Program-made: the position numbers and the translations under genes
In this document: piece by piece, positions 35,795 to 46,038 of the stretch
Position numbering within the stretch: the stretch's first letter is position 1
Layout of the letters: each line of letters begins with the position of its first letter
The notes under the pieces: model-generated
The model's input: only the letters and a program-made list of their open reading frames with translations
Database searches by the model: none
Told to the model about the DNA's origin: nothing
Assembly (NCBI RefSeq): GCF_045679555.1
Contig: NC_092120.1
Span: 6,443,074 to 6,507,073, forward strand
Direction: 5' to 3'
From: Salvelinus alpinus
Taxonomy: Eukaryota > Chordata > Actinopteri > Salmoniformes > Salmonidae
DNA length: 64,000 nt

Positions 35795-36209
35795 GTCATG
35801 GCCAGCCCAATCTCCAGACCTGAACCCCATTGAAAACCTCTGGAATGTGATCAAGAGGAAGATGGATGGTCACAAGCTATCAAACAAAGCCGAGCTGCTT
35901 GAATTTTTGTGCCAGGAGTGGCATAAAGTCACCCAACATCAATGTGAAAGACTGGTGGAGGGCATTTCAAGACACATGAAAGCTGTGATTGAAAATCAGG
36001 GTTATTCCACCAAATATTGATTTCTGAACTCTTCCTAAGTTATAACGTTAGTATTGGGTTGTTTAAAAATGAATATAAACTTATTTTCTTTGCATTATTT
36101 GAGGTCTGACAACACTGCATCTTTCTTGTGATTTTGACCAGTTTTCTGCAAATAAATGCTCTAAATGACAATATTTTTATTTGGAATTTGGGAGAAATGT
36201 TGTCAGTAG

Positions 36210-37281
36210 GCCTGGTGCGTGGTGCCGGAACTGGTGGTACCGGGCTGAGGACATGCACCTCGGGGCGAGTGCGAGGAGCAGGAACAGGGCGTACTGGACC
36301 CTGGAGGCGCACTGGAGGCCTGGTGCGTGGTGCTGGAACTGGTGGTACCGGGCTGGGGACACGCACCTCAGGGCGAGTGCGGGGAGGAGGAACAGGACGT
36401 ACTGGACCGTGGAGACGCATTGGTGATCCAGAACATAGAGCTGGCTCAATATGTCCTGGCTGGATGCCCATTCTAGCCCGGCAAATGCGAGGAGCTGGAA
36501 TAGAGCGCACCGGGCTAAGAATGTGAACTGGAGACACCGTGCGCATCTCTGCATAACACGGTGTGTTACACGCTCCCCACGGTAAGCACGAGGAGTTGGC
36601 TCAGGTCTCCTACCTGGCCCCCCCAAAAAATCTTGGGGCTGCCTCTCGGGCTTCCGTTCTAGCCGTGTACCTTCATATCGTTGCCGTTCCTCTATTCTCC
36701 GGTATTTTTCCTCGTAGTATCGCCGTTCCGCTTTCGCTGCCTCTAACTCCTCCTTAGGACGACGATACCCCCCCCCCCGGCTGTGTCCAGGGTCCTGCTC
36801 CATCTAATATCTCCTCCCAGGCCCATTTCCCCATTAAGCGCTGTTCCTCCTTTTCACGCTGCTTGGTCCTGGTTTGGTGGGTTATTCTGTCACGTTTGTC
36901 GTAGTGAGAAGACCAAGTGATATGCATACATGCTTTTTAAATTAACGAATAAACACTAAACAAACTAACAAAATAACAAAACTAACGTGAAGCTATATTA
37001 TAACAAGTGCTGACATGCAACTACATATAGACAATAACCCACAAACCAAACTGGAAAATGGCAACCTAAATAGGATCCCCAATCAGAGACAACGATAAAC
37101 AGCTGCCTCTGATTGGGAACCAATTCAGGCCACCATAGACCTACATATGCCTAGACTACACACACACACCTAGACATACAAAAACCCTAGACAATACAAA
37201 ACAATCATACCCACCCTCGTCACACCCTGACCTGACCAAAATAATACAGAAAACATAGAATACTAAGGTCAGGGCGTGACA
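36210..37281 (-). mobile_element. LTR element, truncated, one LTR left
   Basis: The LTR 36898-37281 (TGTCACG...GTGACA) follows an internal part on the - strand. An ATG at 36801-36803 opens a charged coil (EELEAAKAERRYYEEKYRRIEERQ) and then PVPPVPAPRTRP-type repeats in changing frames. The partner LTR is missing: the internal part stops at 36209/36210 against the Tc1 terminal repeat. It belongs to the same broad family as 32424-35794 and 41685-50509, but with a different LTR. Confidence 0.72.
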
Positions 37282-37429
37282 GAAACAGATAATTTTGCGG
37301 TGGTCTCTTAATTTTTTCCAGAGCTGTATACATTCATTATACATGTAAAGTAATCAATCATTTCTAGAATGGTAACATTAATAAATATATTTCAAGCTAG
37401 AATCCAACACCAGTGATTCCATGTCTCTG

Positions 37430-39190
37430 TACATGGGGCAGCAACCTCTAAGATGCAGGGTTGAGCAACTGGGTGGTAGCCGGCTAGTGATGCCTATTTA
37501 CCAGTCTGATGGCCTTAAGATTGAAGCTGTTTTTCAGTCTCTCGGTCCCAGCTTTGATGCACCTGTACTGACCTCACCTTCTAGATGATAGTGGGGTGAA
37601 CAGGCCGTGGCTCAGGTGGTTGATGTCCTTGATTATCTTTTTGGCCATCCTGTGACATCAGGTGCTGTAGGTGTCCTGGAGGGCAGGCAGTGTGCCCCCG
37701 TAGATGCGTCGGACAGACCGCACCACCCTCTGGAGAGCCCTGCGGTTGCGTGCAGTGCAATTGCCATACCAGGTGGTGATACAGCCCGACAGGATGCTCT
37801 CAATTGTGCATCTGTAAAAGTTTCTGAGGGCCTTAGGGGCCAAGCCGAATTTCTTCAGCCTTCTGAGGTTGAAGAGGCGCTGTTGCACCTTCTTCACCAC
37901 ACTGTCTGTGTGGGTGAACCATTTCAGATTGTCAGTGATGTGTAAGCCGAGGAACTTGAAGCTTTTCACCTTCTCCCTGCGGTACAGTCGATGTGGATGC
38001 GGGCATGCTCCCTCTGCTGTCTCCTGAAATCCACGATTAGCTCCTTTGTTTTGTTGACATTGATGGAAAGTTTATTTTCCTGGCACCACTCCGTCAGGGC
38101 TCTCACCTCCTCCCTGTAGGCTGTCTCGTCATTGTTGGTAATCAGGCCTACTGCTGTTGTGTCGTCTGCAAACTTGATGATTGAGTTGGAAGCGTCCGTT
38201 GCCACGCAGTTATGGGTGAACAGGGAATACAGGAGGGGGCTGAGCACTCACCCTTGTGGGGCCCCTGTGTTGAGGATCAGCGTAGTGGAGGTTTTGTTTC
38301 CTACCTTCACCACCTTGGGCGGCCCGTCAGGCAGTCCAGGACCCAGTTGAAGAGGGCGGGGTTCTGACCCAGGGCCCCTAGCTTAATGATGTGTTGTTTA
38401 TGATGTTGAAGGCTGAGCTATAGGCGTAAACAACAGTCTTACATAGGTATTCCTCTTGTCCAGATGGTATAGGTCAGTGTGATGGCGATTGCAACATCTG
38501 TGGATCTATTGGGGTGGTATGCAAATTGGAGTGGGTCTCGGGTGTCAGGTAAGGTGGAGGTGATATGATCCTTAACTAGCTTCTCAAAGCACTTCATGAT
38601 GACAGAAGTGAGTGCTACTCTGCGATAGTAATTTAGTTCAGTTACCTTTGTTTTCTTGGGTACAGGAACAATGGTGGACATCTTGAAGCATGTGGAGAGA
38701 GCAGACTGGGATAGGGAGAGATTGATATATCTGAATACACTCCAGCGAGCTGGTCTGCACATGCTCTGAGGACGTGGCTAGGGATGCTGTCTGGGCCCGG
38801 CAGCCTTGAGAGGGTTAACACACTTAAATGTCTTACTCACGTCGGTCACGGAGAACGTGAGCCCACAGTCTTTGGGAGCGGACCCCGTCGGTGGCACTGT
38901 GTTATCCTCAAAGCGGGCGAAGAAGGTGTTTAGCTTGTCCGGGAGCAAGACGCCGGTGTCCGCGACATGGCTGGTTTTCTCCTTGTAATCCGTATGTCTG
39001 TAGACCCTGCCACATACGTCTCTTATCTGAGCCACTTTGTCTCTGTACTGACGTTTTGCCTGTTTGATTGCCTTACGGAGGGAATAACTACACTGTTTGT
39101 TTTCGACTACAATCGCAGTCACCTTGCAGATGATTCAAAAGATGTTTTGAACAATAGTGTCCCGCACTCCCAGGCTGCTGGCCTGGAGTA
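37430..39190 (-). mobile_element. L2/CR1-group LINE, second subfamily, pseudogene
   Basis: - strand blocks: 38778-39122 (linker; IKQAKRQYRDKVAQ, DVSKTFKCVNPLKAAGP), 38439-38762 ([35 protein letters not shown]), 37966-38247 ([25 protein letters not shown]) and 37658-37969 (FYRCTIESILSGCITTWYGNC). FADD is kept here, unlike the copy at 10711, but shifts separate the blocks and the endonuclease is absent. The 3' UTR reaches about 37430. Confidence 0.82.
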
Positions 39191-39572
39191 GGATCAGATA
39201 GGGCTAAAGTAGTGCAGTAGTAGGTGAGGTTTTAATGGGTGCAGGGTTAGTAGGGCAATTTTTCACAAAGTGTAATGAATTCATACTACAGAATATTAGG
39301 CAGCTACACAACCAATACAGTAGGTGGCGGCATGCACCTATAATATGTGTTTTCAGACCACCAAAATACCAAAGAAGAAGACGACATCAGTGTGCAAAGA
39401 ACAGGGTTGAGAGGAAGGTCAGTGTGCAAAATACAGACATGAAAGATTGCTGCGAAAGAAACAAAGTGTTGTAGGTCAAAAAAGTCAACATGGGAGAGGG
39501 AAAGTAGTTTTTCCATGCAATTTCTTTTTCTTTTTTGGATACATTAATTCTGCTGGACAATTTAGCAAATTA
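39191..39572. other. Gap: short unassigned stretch
   Basis: Includes 'acagtaggtggcggcatgca' and 'caccaaaataccaaagaagaagacgac', which resemble a sequence block common near teleost promoters and dispersed repeats. No gene recognised. Confidence 0.35.
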
Positions 39573-39975
39573 AAATCAAATCGAATCTAACTTTATTTGT
39601 CACATGCGCCGAATACAACAAGTGTAGACCTTACCGTGAAATGCTTACTTACAAGCCCTTAACCAACAGTGCAGTTCAAGAAGAGTTAAGAAAATCTTTA
39701 CCAAGTAAACAAAAGTAAGGCTATATACTACAGGGGGTACCAGTACTGAGTCAGTTGTGCGGGGGTACAGGTTAGTTGAGGTACATGTAGGTGGGGGTGA
39801 CGTGACTATGCATAGATAATAAACAGCGAGTAGCAGCAGTGTACAAAACAAATGGAGGGGAGGGGTCAATGTAATTGTCCGGGGGCCATTTGATTAATTG
39901 TTCAGCAGTCTTACGGCTTGGGGGTAGAAGCTGTTAAGGAGCCTTTTGGTCCTAGACTTAGCACTCCCGTACAAG
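39573..39975 (-). mobile_element. L2-type LINE 3' UTR fragment
   Basis: 'aaatcaaatcgaatctaact', 'tttgtcacatgcgccgaata' and later 'gtcttacggcttgggggtag' match the 3' end and extreme C-terminal region of the L2-type LINE. It is truncated at about 39975. Confidence 0.8.
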
Positions 39976-40429
39976 CAAAGGTAGTCAGCTAACGTTTGAT
40001 AGCTACAGTGCTTAATTTAAGCTGGATCTTGCAACCCGTTTCACTCCAGTACCCATTTGCCAGGATCCAATACCCTTCGTGGCATGAAAAATTATTTTCA
40101 GTTTGCAATGTAAAAATTATAATAAAAGCAATCAGAGTTAATTCAAGTTGCATCTGTAGTTCTCCAGCCCCCTAAAAAACGTAATGTGAAAATGTGCCTG
40201 ATATTCTAAGAATTGATTAGAGTTGGGCCGGCCCGAGTTTACGGTTTGCGCAACGTAAAGAGATCTCTCTTTATGGCAGTCATTCATACGTCAGAGTGTG
40301 CAGCTGAATATTTTATGCTGGAAAACACTTGGTTTGCTATTTTTGATGAAAACAAAACCGTTATTCATTCAAATACGAATACCAAACTTGTTTTTGCATG
40401 GATTCCATGACGCGGTTAGCTTTTAACAG
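39976..40429. other. Gap: no gene recognised
   Basis: AT-rich; short open frames only. It leads into the 5' part of the CR1-group LINE. Confidence 0.4.
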
Positions 40430-40898
40430 CTAGGACCGCTATTTCTTGTCTCGGAATCCCGCTTAGCAGACAGGTTGAAGCCTGCTTGACAGAGACGCTG
40501 TGCTGCTAGCCATCGAGCTAACGAAGTTGGTACCAGAGGAGTTTTGCAATGGAGCCCTCTTTGTCTGGAGAAATAAATTAACGGTTCCAACACTGTAGGA
40601 GCTGTATCTACTGCGCTTTTTTTCTTGACAAACCGGATCACTCGGAGTTCCAATGCAGCAATTTCTATAGGCTTGAGGTGGCTTTCTTGATCATGCAGGT
40701 CGCCAGCCTGCGTAAGAAACTGTGGAAAACGCAGAGTGGAATGTTTACATTTTCTATGTCGGTGGCTGGACGGCGTTCACGCTTGTTAGATGCATCTCCA
40801 CCTTGTAGTTTGTCGTTATCCGACTGGCCGGTGTTTCCCGGAGCTCCCCCATCTGATAGCTGGGTCAAAGGAGCACAGCAAGAGGAGAAAGGCAATCA

Positions 40899-41598
40899 AT
40901 GATGGTTGCGTCGATGGTTGCACGAGCTGTGGAAGCCGAAAGACAGCGGCGTCTCGCAAAGCAGTCTACACTCCCAACGAGTGGCCTAGAGCAGATACAA
41001 AAAACGAATAGCTTCGCCGTCCTGGAGCCTGATCTTCCTGCACCCACGTCACTGGGTGTGCCTGTGTCTGTGGCCGCAGTGCCTACTACTATGATTTCGA
41101 AGTTGACATCGGCAACCTTTCTTCCCTGCTCTGGTTCGAGCGGGGCTTCTCCATCTGTCGGAATGCCTGCACCAGGTGCCGGGAGCAACGGGCTCAAGTT
41201 ATCCTGCCGCTCACCTGTTCATAAAGAGTTCTCCGAATCCTGTGACGCGTGGGAGTGGGCGGATTTCCAGGTCATTCTCGCCAGCCGTGATTTTGGGCAG
41301 CTTCATGATAACCATTCCTGGTGCAGAAACAATGTCCTACCCCAGAGCGCGAGTAAATGACATTACTAAGCTGCTCCCGAATGTATTACATCAGAACATG
41401 GACATCGATTCTACCGTAGTCCATGTGGGATTTAATGACATTAGGAAGGACAGCTCTGAACAGTTGAAACTGGATTTTAAAGAGCTGATTGACTCACTGC
41501 TAGACACTAACAAAATACCCATACCCATATCTGGCCCTGTACTCTCTCTGAATCATGGCATTGATTCTTTCTCCTTAGGATTCTTTCTCTTTAACTAG
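40899..41598 (+). pseudogene. CR1-group LINE ORF1 (esterase domain), broken
   Basis: Two overlapping frames carry it. 40899-41360 encodes an Ala/Pro-rich N-terminal part (ARAVEAERQRRLAKQ, NSFAVLEPDLPAPTS). The frame then shifts, and 41176-41598 encodes GSFMITIPGAETMSYPRARV, DSTVVHVGFNDIRKDSSEQL and DFKELIDSLLDTNKIP. HVGFND fits the GxND block of SGNH esterases found in CR1-group ORF1 proteins. The C-terminal His/Asp block is lost before the LTR insertion. Confidence 0.68.
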
Positions 41599-41801
41599 CT
41601 ACGTGATTATAAAGAGGATTCATTTGGGTTCCTGGATCCTTTTACAGCATAAGGCTGCGTTGAGACAATGACTTATCAATGATCTGTCACGTTCGTTGTA
41701 ATGATGAGACCAAGGCGCAGAGTTCCAGATCATTTTAATAAAGAGAAACTCACTAAACAAAACAAAAGCACAAACGAAATGTGAGGCAACTTACTGGCAA
41801 C

Positions 41802-43148
41802 TTACTGTAGACAAGATCCCACAAACACAAAAGGGAAATGTCGGCCTAAATATGATCCCCAATCAGAGACAACGATAAACAGCTGCCTCTGATTGGGAAC
41901 CATATCAGGCCACCATAGACATACAAATTCACCTAGATAACCCACCCAAGTCACCATCACGCCCCAACCAACACAGAGAAAAAACAGCTTACTATGTTCA
42001 GGGCGTGACAGTACCCCCCTCAAAGGTGCGGACTCCGACCGCAAAACCTGACTCAATAGGGGAGGGTCCGGGTGGGCATCTAGGATGGATGACGCAGGGC
42101 GTCGGGGGCGGCTCCGGTGCGGGGCGCATCGCCGGAAACTCCGGACCGTGGGTTGTCGCCGGAGGCACCGGACCGGGGATCGTCGCCGGAGGCTCCGGAC
42201 CGTGGATCGTCGCCGGAGGAACCGGACCGTAGATCGTCGCAGGAGGCTCTGGACTGAGAACCCCTGCTGAAGGCTCTGGACCGCCGACCGTCTCAGGAGG
42301 TTCCGGACCGTAGACCGTCTCAGGAGGTTCCGGACCGTAGACCGTCGTTGGAGGTTCCGGACCGTGGCCCGTCGTTGGAGGTTCCGGACCGTGGCCCGTC
42401 GTTGGAGGTTCCGGACCGTGGCCCGTCGTTGGAGGTTCCGGACTGTGAAACGTCGCCGGAAGCTCTGGACTGGGAACTGTCGCCGGAAGCTCTGGGCTGT
42501 GAACTGTCGCCGGAAGCTCTGGACTGTGGAGGCGCACTGGAAGCCTGATGCGTGGTTGACCGGTACAGGTGGCACCGGGCTGATGACACGCACCTCAGGG
42601 CGAGTGCGGGGAAGAGGCACAGGACGTACTGGACTGTGGATGCGCACTGGAGACCTGATGCGTGGGACCGGTACAGGTGGCACCGGGCTGATGACACGCA
42701 CCTCAGGGCGAGTGCGGGGAGGAGGCACAGGACGTACTGGACTGTGGAGGCGCACTGGAGACCTGATGCGTGGGATCGGTACAGGTGGCACCGGGCTGAT
42801 GACACGCACCTCAGGGTGAGTGCGAAGAGGAGGCACAGGACGTACTGGACTGTGGAGGCGTACTGGAGGTCTAGAGCGCAGAGCTGGCACAACCCTTCCT
42901 GACTGGATGCTCACTCCAGCCCGGCAAGTCCGGGAAGCTAGCACAGGACGCACTGGGCTGTGAAGGCGCACTGGAGACCTGATGCGTGGGACCGGTACAG
43001 GTGGCACCGGGCTGATGACACGCACCTCAGCACGCCCGCTCTGCAGCGCTCTCAATGCCAGCACCTCTCTCCGGAATCTTGCGTCGAGCTCCTCATTCGA
43101 CTCCCTGACTGGCTCTGGTTCACTCCTCGGCTCCGCCGACTGCTCCAT
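41802..43148 (-). CDS. Repeat-rich ORF of the second LTR element (448 codons)
   Basis: From the ATG at 43146-43148: MEQSAEPRSEPEPVRESNEE, LDARFRREVLALRALQSG, then repeats of RVISPVPPVPVPRIRSPVRL and HSPVRPVPPPRTRPEV (about 37 residues per period). The frame then passes into RNLQRRxTV and SLRRRSTVR units that are other-frame readings of a 'GPEPPxTV' repeat (also seen as an open frame at 41998-42537). It ends inside the left LTR. A frameshift therefore probably separates the N- and C-terminal parts of the original product. Function unknown; same layout as the ORF at 32854-35070. Confidence 0.4.
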   Translation of the reverse strand: MEQSAEPRSEPEPVRESNEELDARFRREVLALRALQSGRAEVRVISPVPPVPVPRIRSPVRLHSPVRPVLASRTCRAGVSIQSGRVVPALRSRPPVRLHSPVRPVPPLRTHPEVRVISPVPPVPIPRIRSPVRLHSPVRPVPPPRTRPEVRVISPVPPVPVPRIRSPVRIHSPVRPVPLPRTRPEVRVISPVPPVPVNHASGFQCASTVQSFRRQFTAQSFRRQFPVQSFRRRFTVRNLQRRATVRNLQRRATVRNLQRRATVRNLQRRSTVRNLLRRSTVRNLLRRSAVQSLQQGFSVQSLLRRSTVRFLRRRSTVRSLRRRSPVRCLRRQPTVRSFRRCAPHRSRPRRPASSILDAHPDPPLLSQVLRSESAPLRGVLSRPEHSKLFFLCVGWGVMVTWVGYLGEFVCLWWPDMVPNQRQLFIVVSDWGSYLGRHFPFVFVGSCLQ

Positions 43149-43730
43149 GTGCCCCCCCCCCAAAAAAATATTGGGGTTGCCTCTCGTGCTTGCTCCGTTG
43201 CGCTATCTCCTCGTATCGTTGCCATTCCGCTTTCGCTGCCTCTATCTCCTCCCAAGTCCACTCCTCCTGTACACGCTGCTTGGTCCATTTTTGGTGGGAT
43301 CTTCTGTCACGATCGTCGTATGAGAGAGACCAAGGCGCAGCGTGCATAGAGTTCCACATAATTTTAATAAAGGGAAACTCACTAAACAAAACAACAAAAG
43401 CACAAACGAAACGTGAAGCTACTGGAGTGTACAAAGGCAACTTACTGTAGACAAGATCCCACAAACACAAAAGGGAAATGTATGTAGGTAGGACGTAGGA
43501 CGTAGACGGCGGACGTAAAGGTAACGTAAAGGTAATGGCGGACTGAACGAAGTTATGTAGAGCACCTCAAGATAAAACATAATATTCGAAATATCTGCTA
43601 AATTAGACTAAAATATTAGCACTAAATAATCTGGTGGGTGATAACCTTCAATCTGGATAATAACACAAAACAAATCCTAAGACTAGAGACATTTATCGAC
43701 AAATATTACGAAAACAAGCAACACCCAAAC

Positions 43731-44510
43731 ATGACGGAGAATAAGACAGGGGAACCGAATCAAAAACGAAAACGTGACTCCTCAACCGACACGGATGATC
43801 TAATATTCTCAACACCAGCAATGGTAAAGGTCGAAACCGATCTGTTAAAATCAATAAATGACAAACTGGGTATACTTGAATTAGTTAGTAAAGATATAAA
43901 AGAGTTGAAGGCAAGCCTAGAGATGAGTGATGAAAAAGCTGCGGCTTTGGAGAAGGAAACACACGCGCTAAAAGGGACGGTCAATAAGATTGAAACCGAA
44001 ATGAATGAATTTAAAAAGGAGAACAACGTTCTGAAGGAATGCTTACTGGACATACAAACTAGATCCATGAGAGAGAATTTGGTACTTACAGGTATCCAAG
44101 AGAAAGAAGGAGAGGTTCCTGAATCTGTAGTTAGAGAGTTCCTTTTTGCAGCGCTTCAGATACCGCGCGAAGTTATCGATAATATCCAACTTGAACGTGT
44201 ACACCGCCTCGGACAGAGAGGGCAGAGGTACGAATGCCCAGTCGTTGCCAAATTTGCTTCATTTAAAGATAAAATAATGGTTAAAAGCCTGGGTAAAAGA
44301 CTTGCTGGGACCAAAATTGGCATGAATGATCATTTTCCGAAAGAAATTGCAGAACGGCGCAAAGTTCTGTATCCAATTTTCAAAGAAAATAGATTAAAAG
44401 CGAAACGAGTAGCTCTCGTCGTTGATAAACTATATATTGATAACCAGTTGTTCAGAGACACAAAGATTACTCCATGGTTATTTAAAAAATTACAAAGTTC
44501 TCATAGATGA
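43731..44510 (+). CDS. L1-type ORF1 protein (RNA-binding), intact
   Basis: 259 residues from ATG 43731 (context caaacATGa); the frame is open further upstream to 43638 but without an ATG. Basic N-terminus (NQKRKRD), then a heptad-rich coiled coil of about residues 45-120 (VETDLLKSINDKLGILELVS, EKAAALEKETHALKGTVNKI). This is followed by the RRM-like segment beginning RENLVLTGIQEKEGE, with VHRLGQRG and PVVAKFASFKDKIMVK, and a basic C-terminal domain. The order coiled coil, RRM, C-terminal domain is that of the trimeric L1 ORF1p nucleic-acid chaperone. Confidence 0.85.
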   Translation: MTENKTGEPNQKRKRDSSTDTDDLIFSTPAMVKVETDLLKSINDKLGILELVSKDIKELKASLEMSDEKAAALEKETHALKGTVNKIETEMNEFKKENNVLKECLLDIQTRSMRENLVLTGIQEKEGEVPESVVREFLFAALQIPREVIDNIQLERVHRLGQRGQRYECPVVAKFASFKDKIMVKSLGKRLAGTKIGMNDHFPKEIAERRKVLYPIFKENRLKAKRVALVVDKLYIDNQLFRDTKITPWLFKKLQSSHR

Positions 44511-46038
44511 GGAAAATAAACACAATTCAAGCCCGGTTACTGATTGTAACAATACAATACAAAATATAGCTTTTCTATAAATCTTCACATATAACTAATT
44601 GAACACAAGCACTATTTCTATATAGTGAAGATAAAAACTAAGTAAACAGAAGGCACAGTATGTGTGGATGGTGTGGTGTGTGTTTATTTTTATTTGTTAT
44701 GTTTGAAAAGTTGAGTGAGTGAGTAATGAAATTGTAATGAAGTTGCATATCCCAGAGCCAGTGTATTGCTGTGGGCCGGGTATGAGAGGGCTTTCAATGT
44801 TGTTCAGATGATGGATATACTTTTATAATGAATTACACGTCTTATTTATTTATTGTCCTATCATGGGGAACTACATTTTTAAAATAAATTATATCTAATT
44901 ATTTATTATCCTATTTTAATGGTACGGTCCATGGCCCTATACCCTAGACACCCACATGAATAGCCCAGATACTAAGGAGAAGTCCCTAACTGTTTTATGT
45001 GCATGCTGTATGCGGTCTGTATGCAGCCAAAATGAGGTCAGGGACCAAGAGCAGCACTGCCCCCTCATGATTCTGAGCCTGCTTGGCAGGGTTGGTCCTG
45101 CAAAGCCAAAGCCCCCTAAAGGGAGAGCATAATAAACAAGGAAATTCTCAAAGCTGCTAATGAGAACCTTGATGACCTTGTACCTAGCCGGTGGGGATTC
45201 CGGTGGGGTGCCCCCACCCAGGCAGTGGCAGTGCTGGCAACACTAGCTGCAGTAACCCATGGGGAGGGGGTCACACTCGGACATTCAGAGAGGGGGTATA
45301 TTATTGTGGCCCTGGTGGCACGAAACCAATCGGACTGCATTGACGGGCTTGGTAACATGGTCGAAATGGATGACCGTATTGTGGGTGTTTCAGGAAGAAG
45401 GTGTACATTTGACCTCCATCATCTAGGATGTGACAATGGTAAATAAATCTCTACATTTATGCTCATTTTTTGCGCGGTCTTGCAGGCCTTCTCATGCAGC
45501 TGCAACTGCAAGTACATTTGTAAATCATGACCCATCTTGAGTTGGGCTCTGGGATGGTGCAATTGTTGAGAGGGTGAGCTTATGGTTGTGTGGGGGTAAG
45601 GGCTGAATGTGTGTGGGTGTATGTGTGTATCCCACAACTGTTGCGAAGGAAGAAGTAAAAGATGTTAGGGACTATAGAGGATGATTCACAGCAATATGGA
45701 ATAAAAATCGAGGTGAGGGCGATGGAAATGCATTTGGCAATGGATCTGCTTCGGTTCGGTGGATGGTGCTGTGTGCACTTTTCGAAGGATGGATCCCAGT
45801 CGGTCCGGGGCTGTGCGATGCGGGGGGTCGGGGGTGGTCTGCCGGGCATTGGGATGACAACCCAACTCGAGATGGGGGCTTTTGGCGGGTGGAATAGTGG
45901 GGACCAATTGGAGGTTTGCTTAGTGGAGATGCAAATGTCATGGTACAACTATATAGACACTCAATCATTATGTTACTTTTTAATAGGACGTTTACAAACA
46001 TATATTTTGATAAAAATAATTGAAAGGTGTGTCTCATT
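44511..46038 (+). other. Unusually long spacer between LINE ORF1 and ORF2
   Basis: 1.5 kb, whereas L1-type elements usually have tens of bases here. It starts AT-rich (44511-44990), then becomes clearly GC-richer (about 45000-45450 and 45700-45900). From a stop at about 45116 to a stop at 45446 one + frame is open for about 108 codons (KEILKAANENLDDLVPSRWG, RCTFDLHHLGCDNGK) with no early ATG. I do not recognise it. It could be a degenerated extra ORF, an internal promoter, or captured sequence. Confidence 0.6.

Larger units (their letters stand above)
31676..37328 (+). mobile_element. Tc1-type transposon, fold-back form, split by two LTR elements
   Basis: The ends 'ctgcaaaattatcagtttc' (31682) and the inverse at 37284-37305, and 'ctactgacaacattt' (31757) and its inverse (36195-36209), mark one Tc1-type element. 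The + strand encodes the transposase C-terminal half: [11 protein letters not shown]..., a DNAPCHTA block, then after an LTR insertion [15 protein letters not shown] and [12 protein letters not shown] plus stop (about 36018). The N-terminal half is missing. In its place is an inverted, internally deleted copy of the C-terminal half on the - strand (31967-32150), so the left side is a fold-back. LTR elements occupy 32424-35794 and 36210-37281. Confidence 0.8.

Noticed and set aside
45225-45446. Candidate 73-aa gene between LINE ORF1 and ORF2
   Set aside because: It starts at GTG and not ATG, and lies in the LINE spacer. Kept only as an unexplained open stretch, not as a gene.
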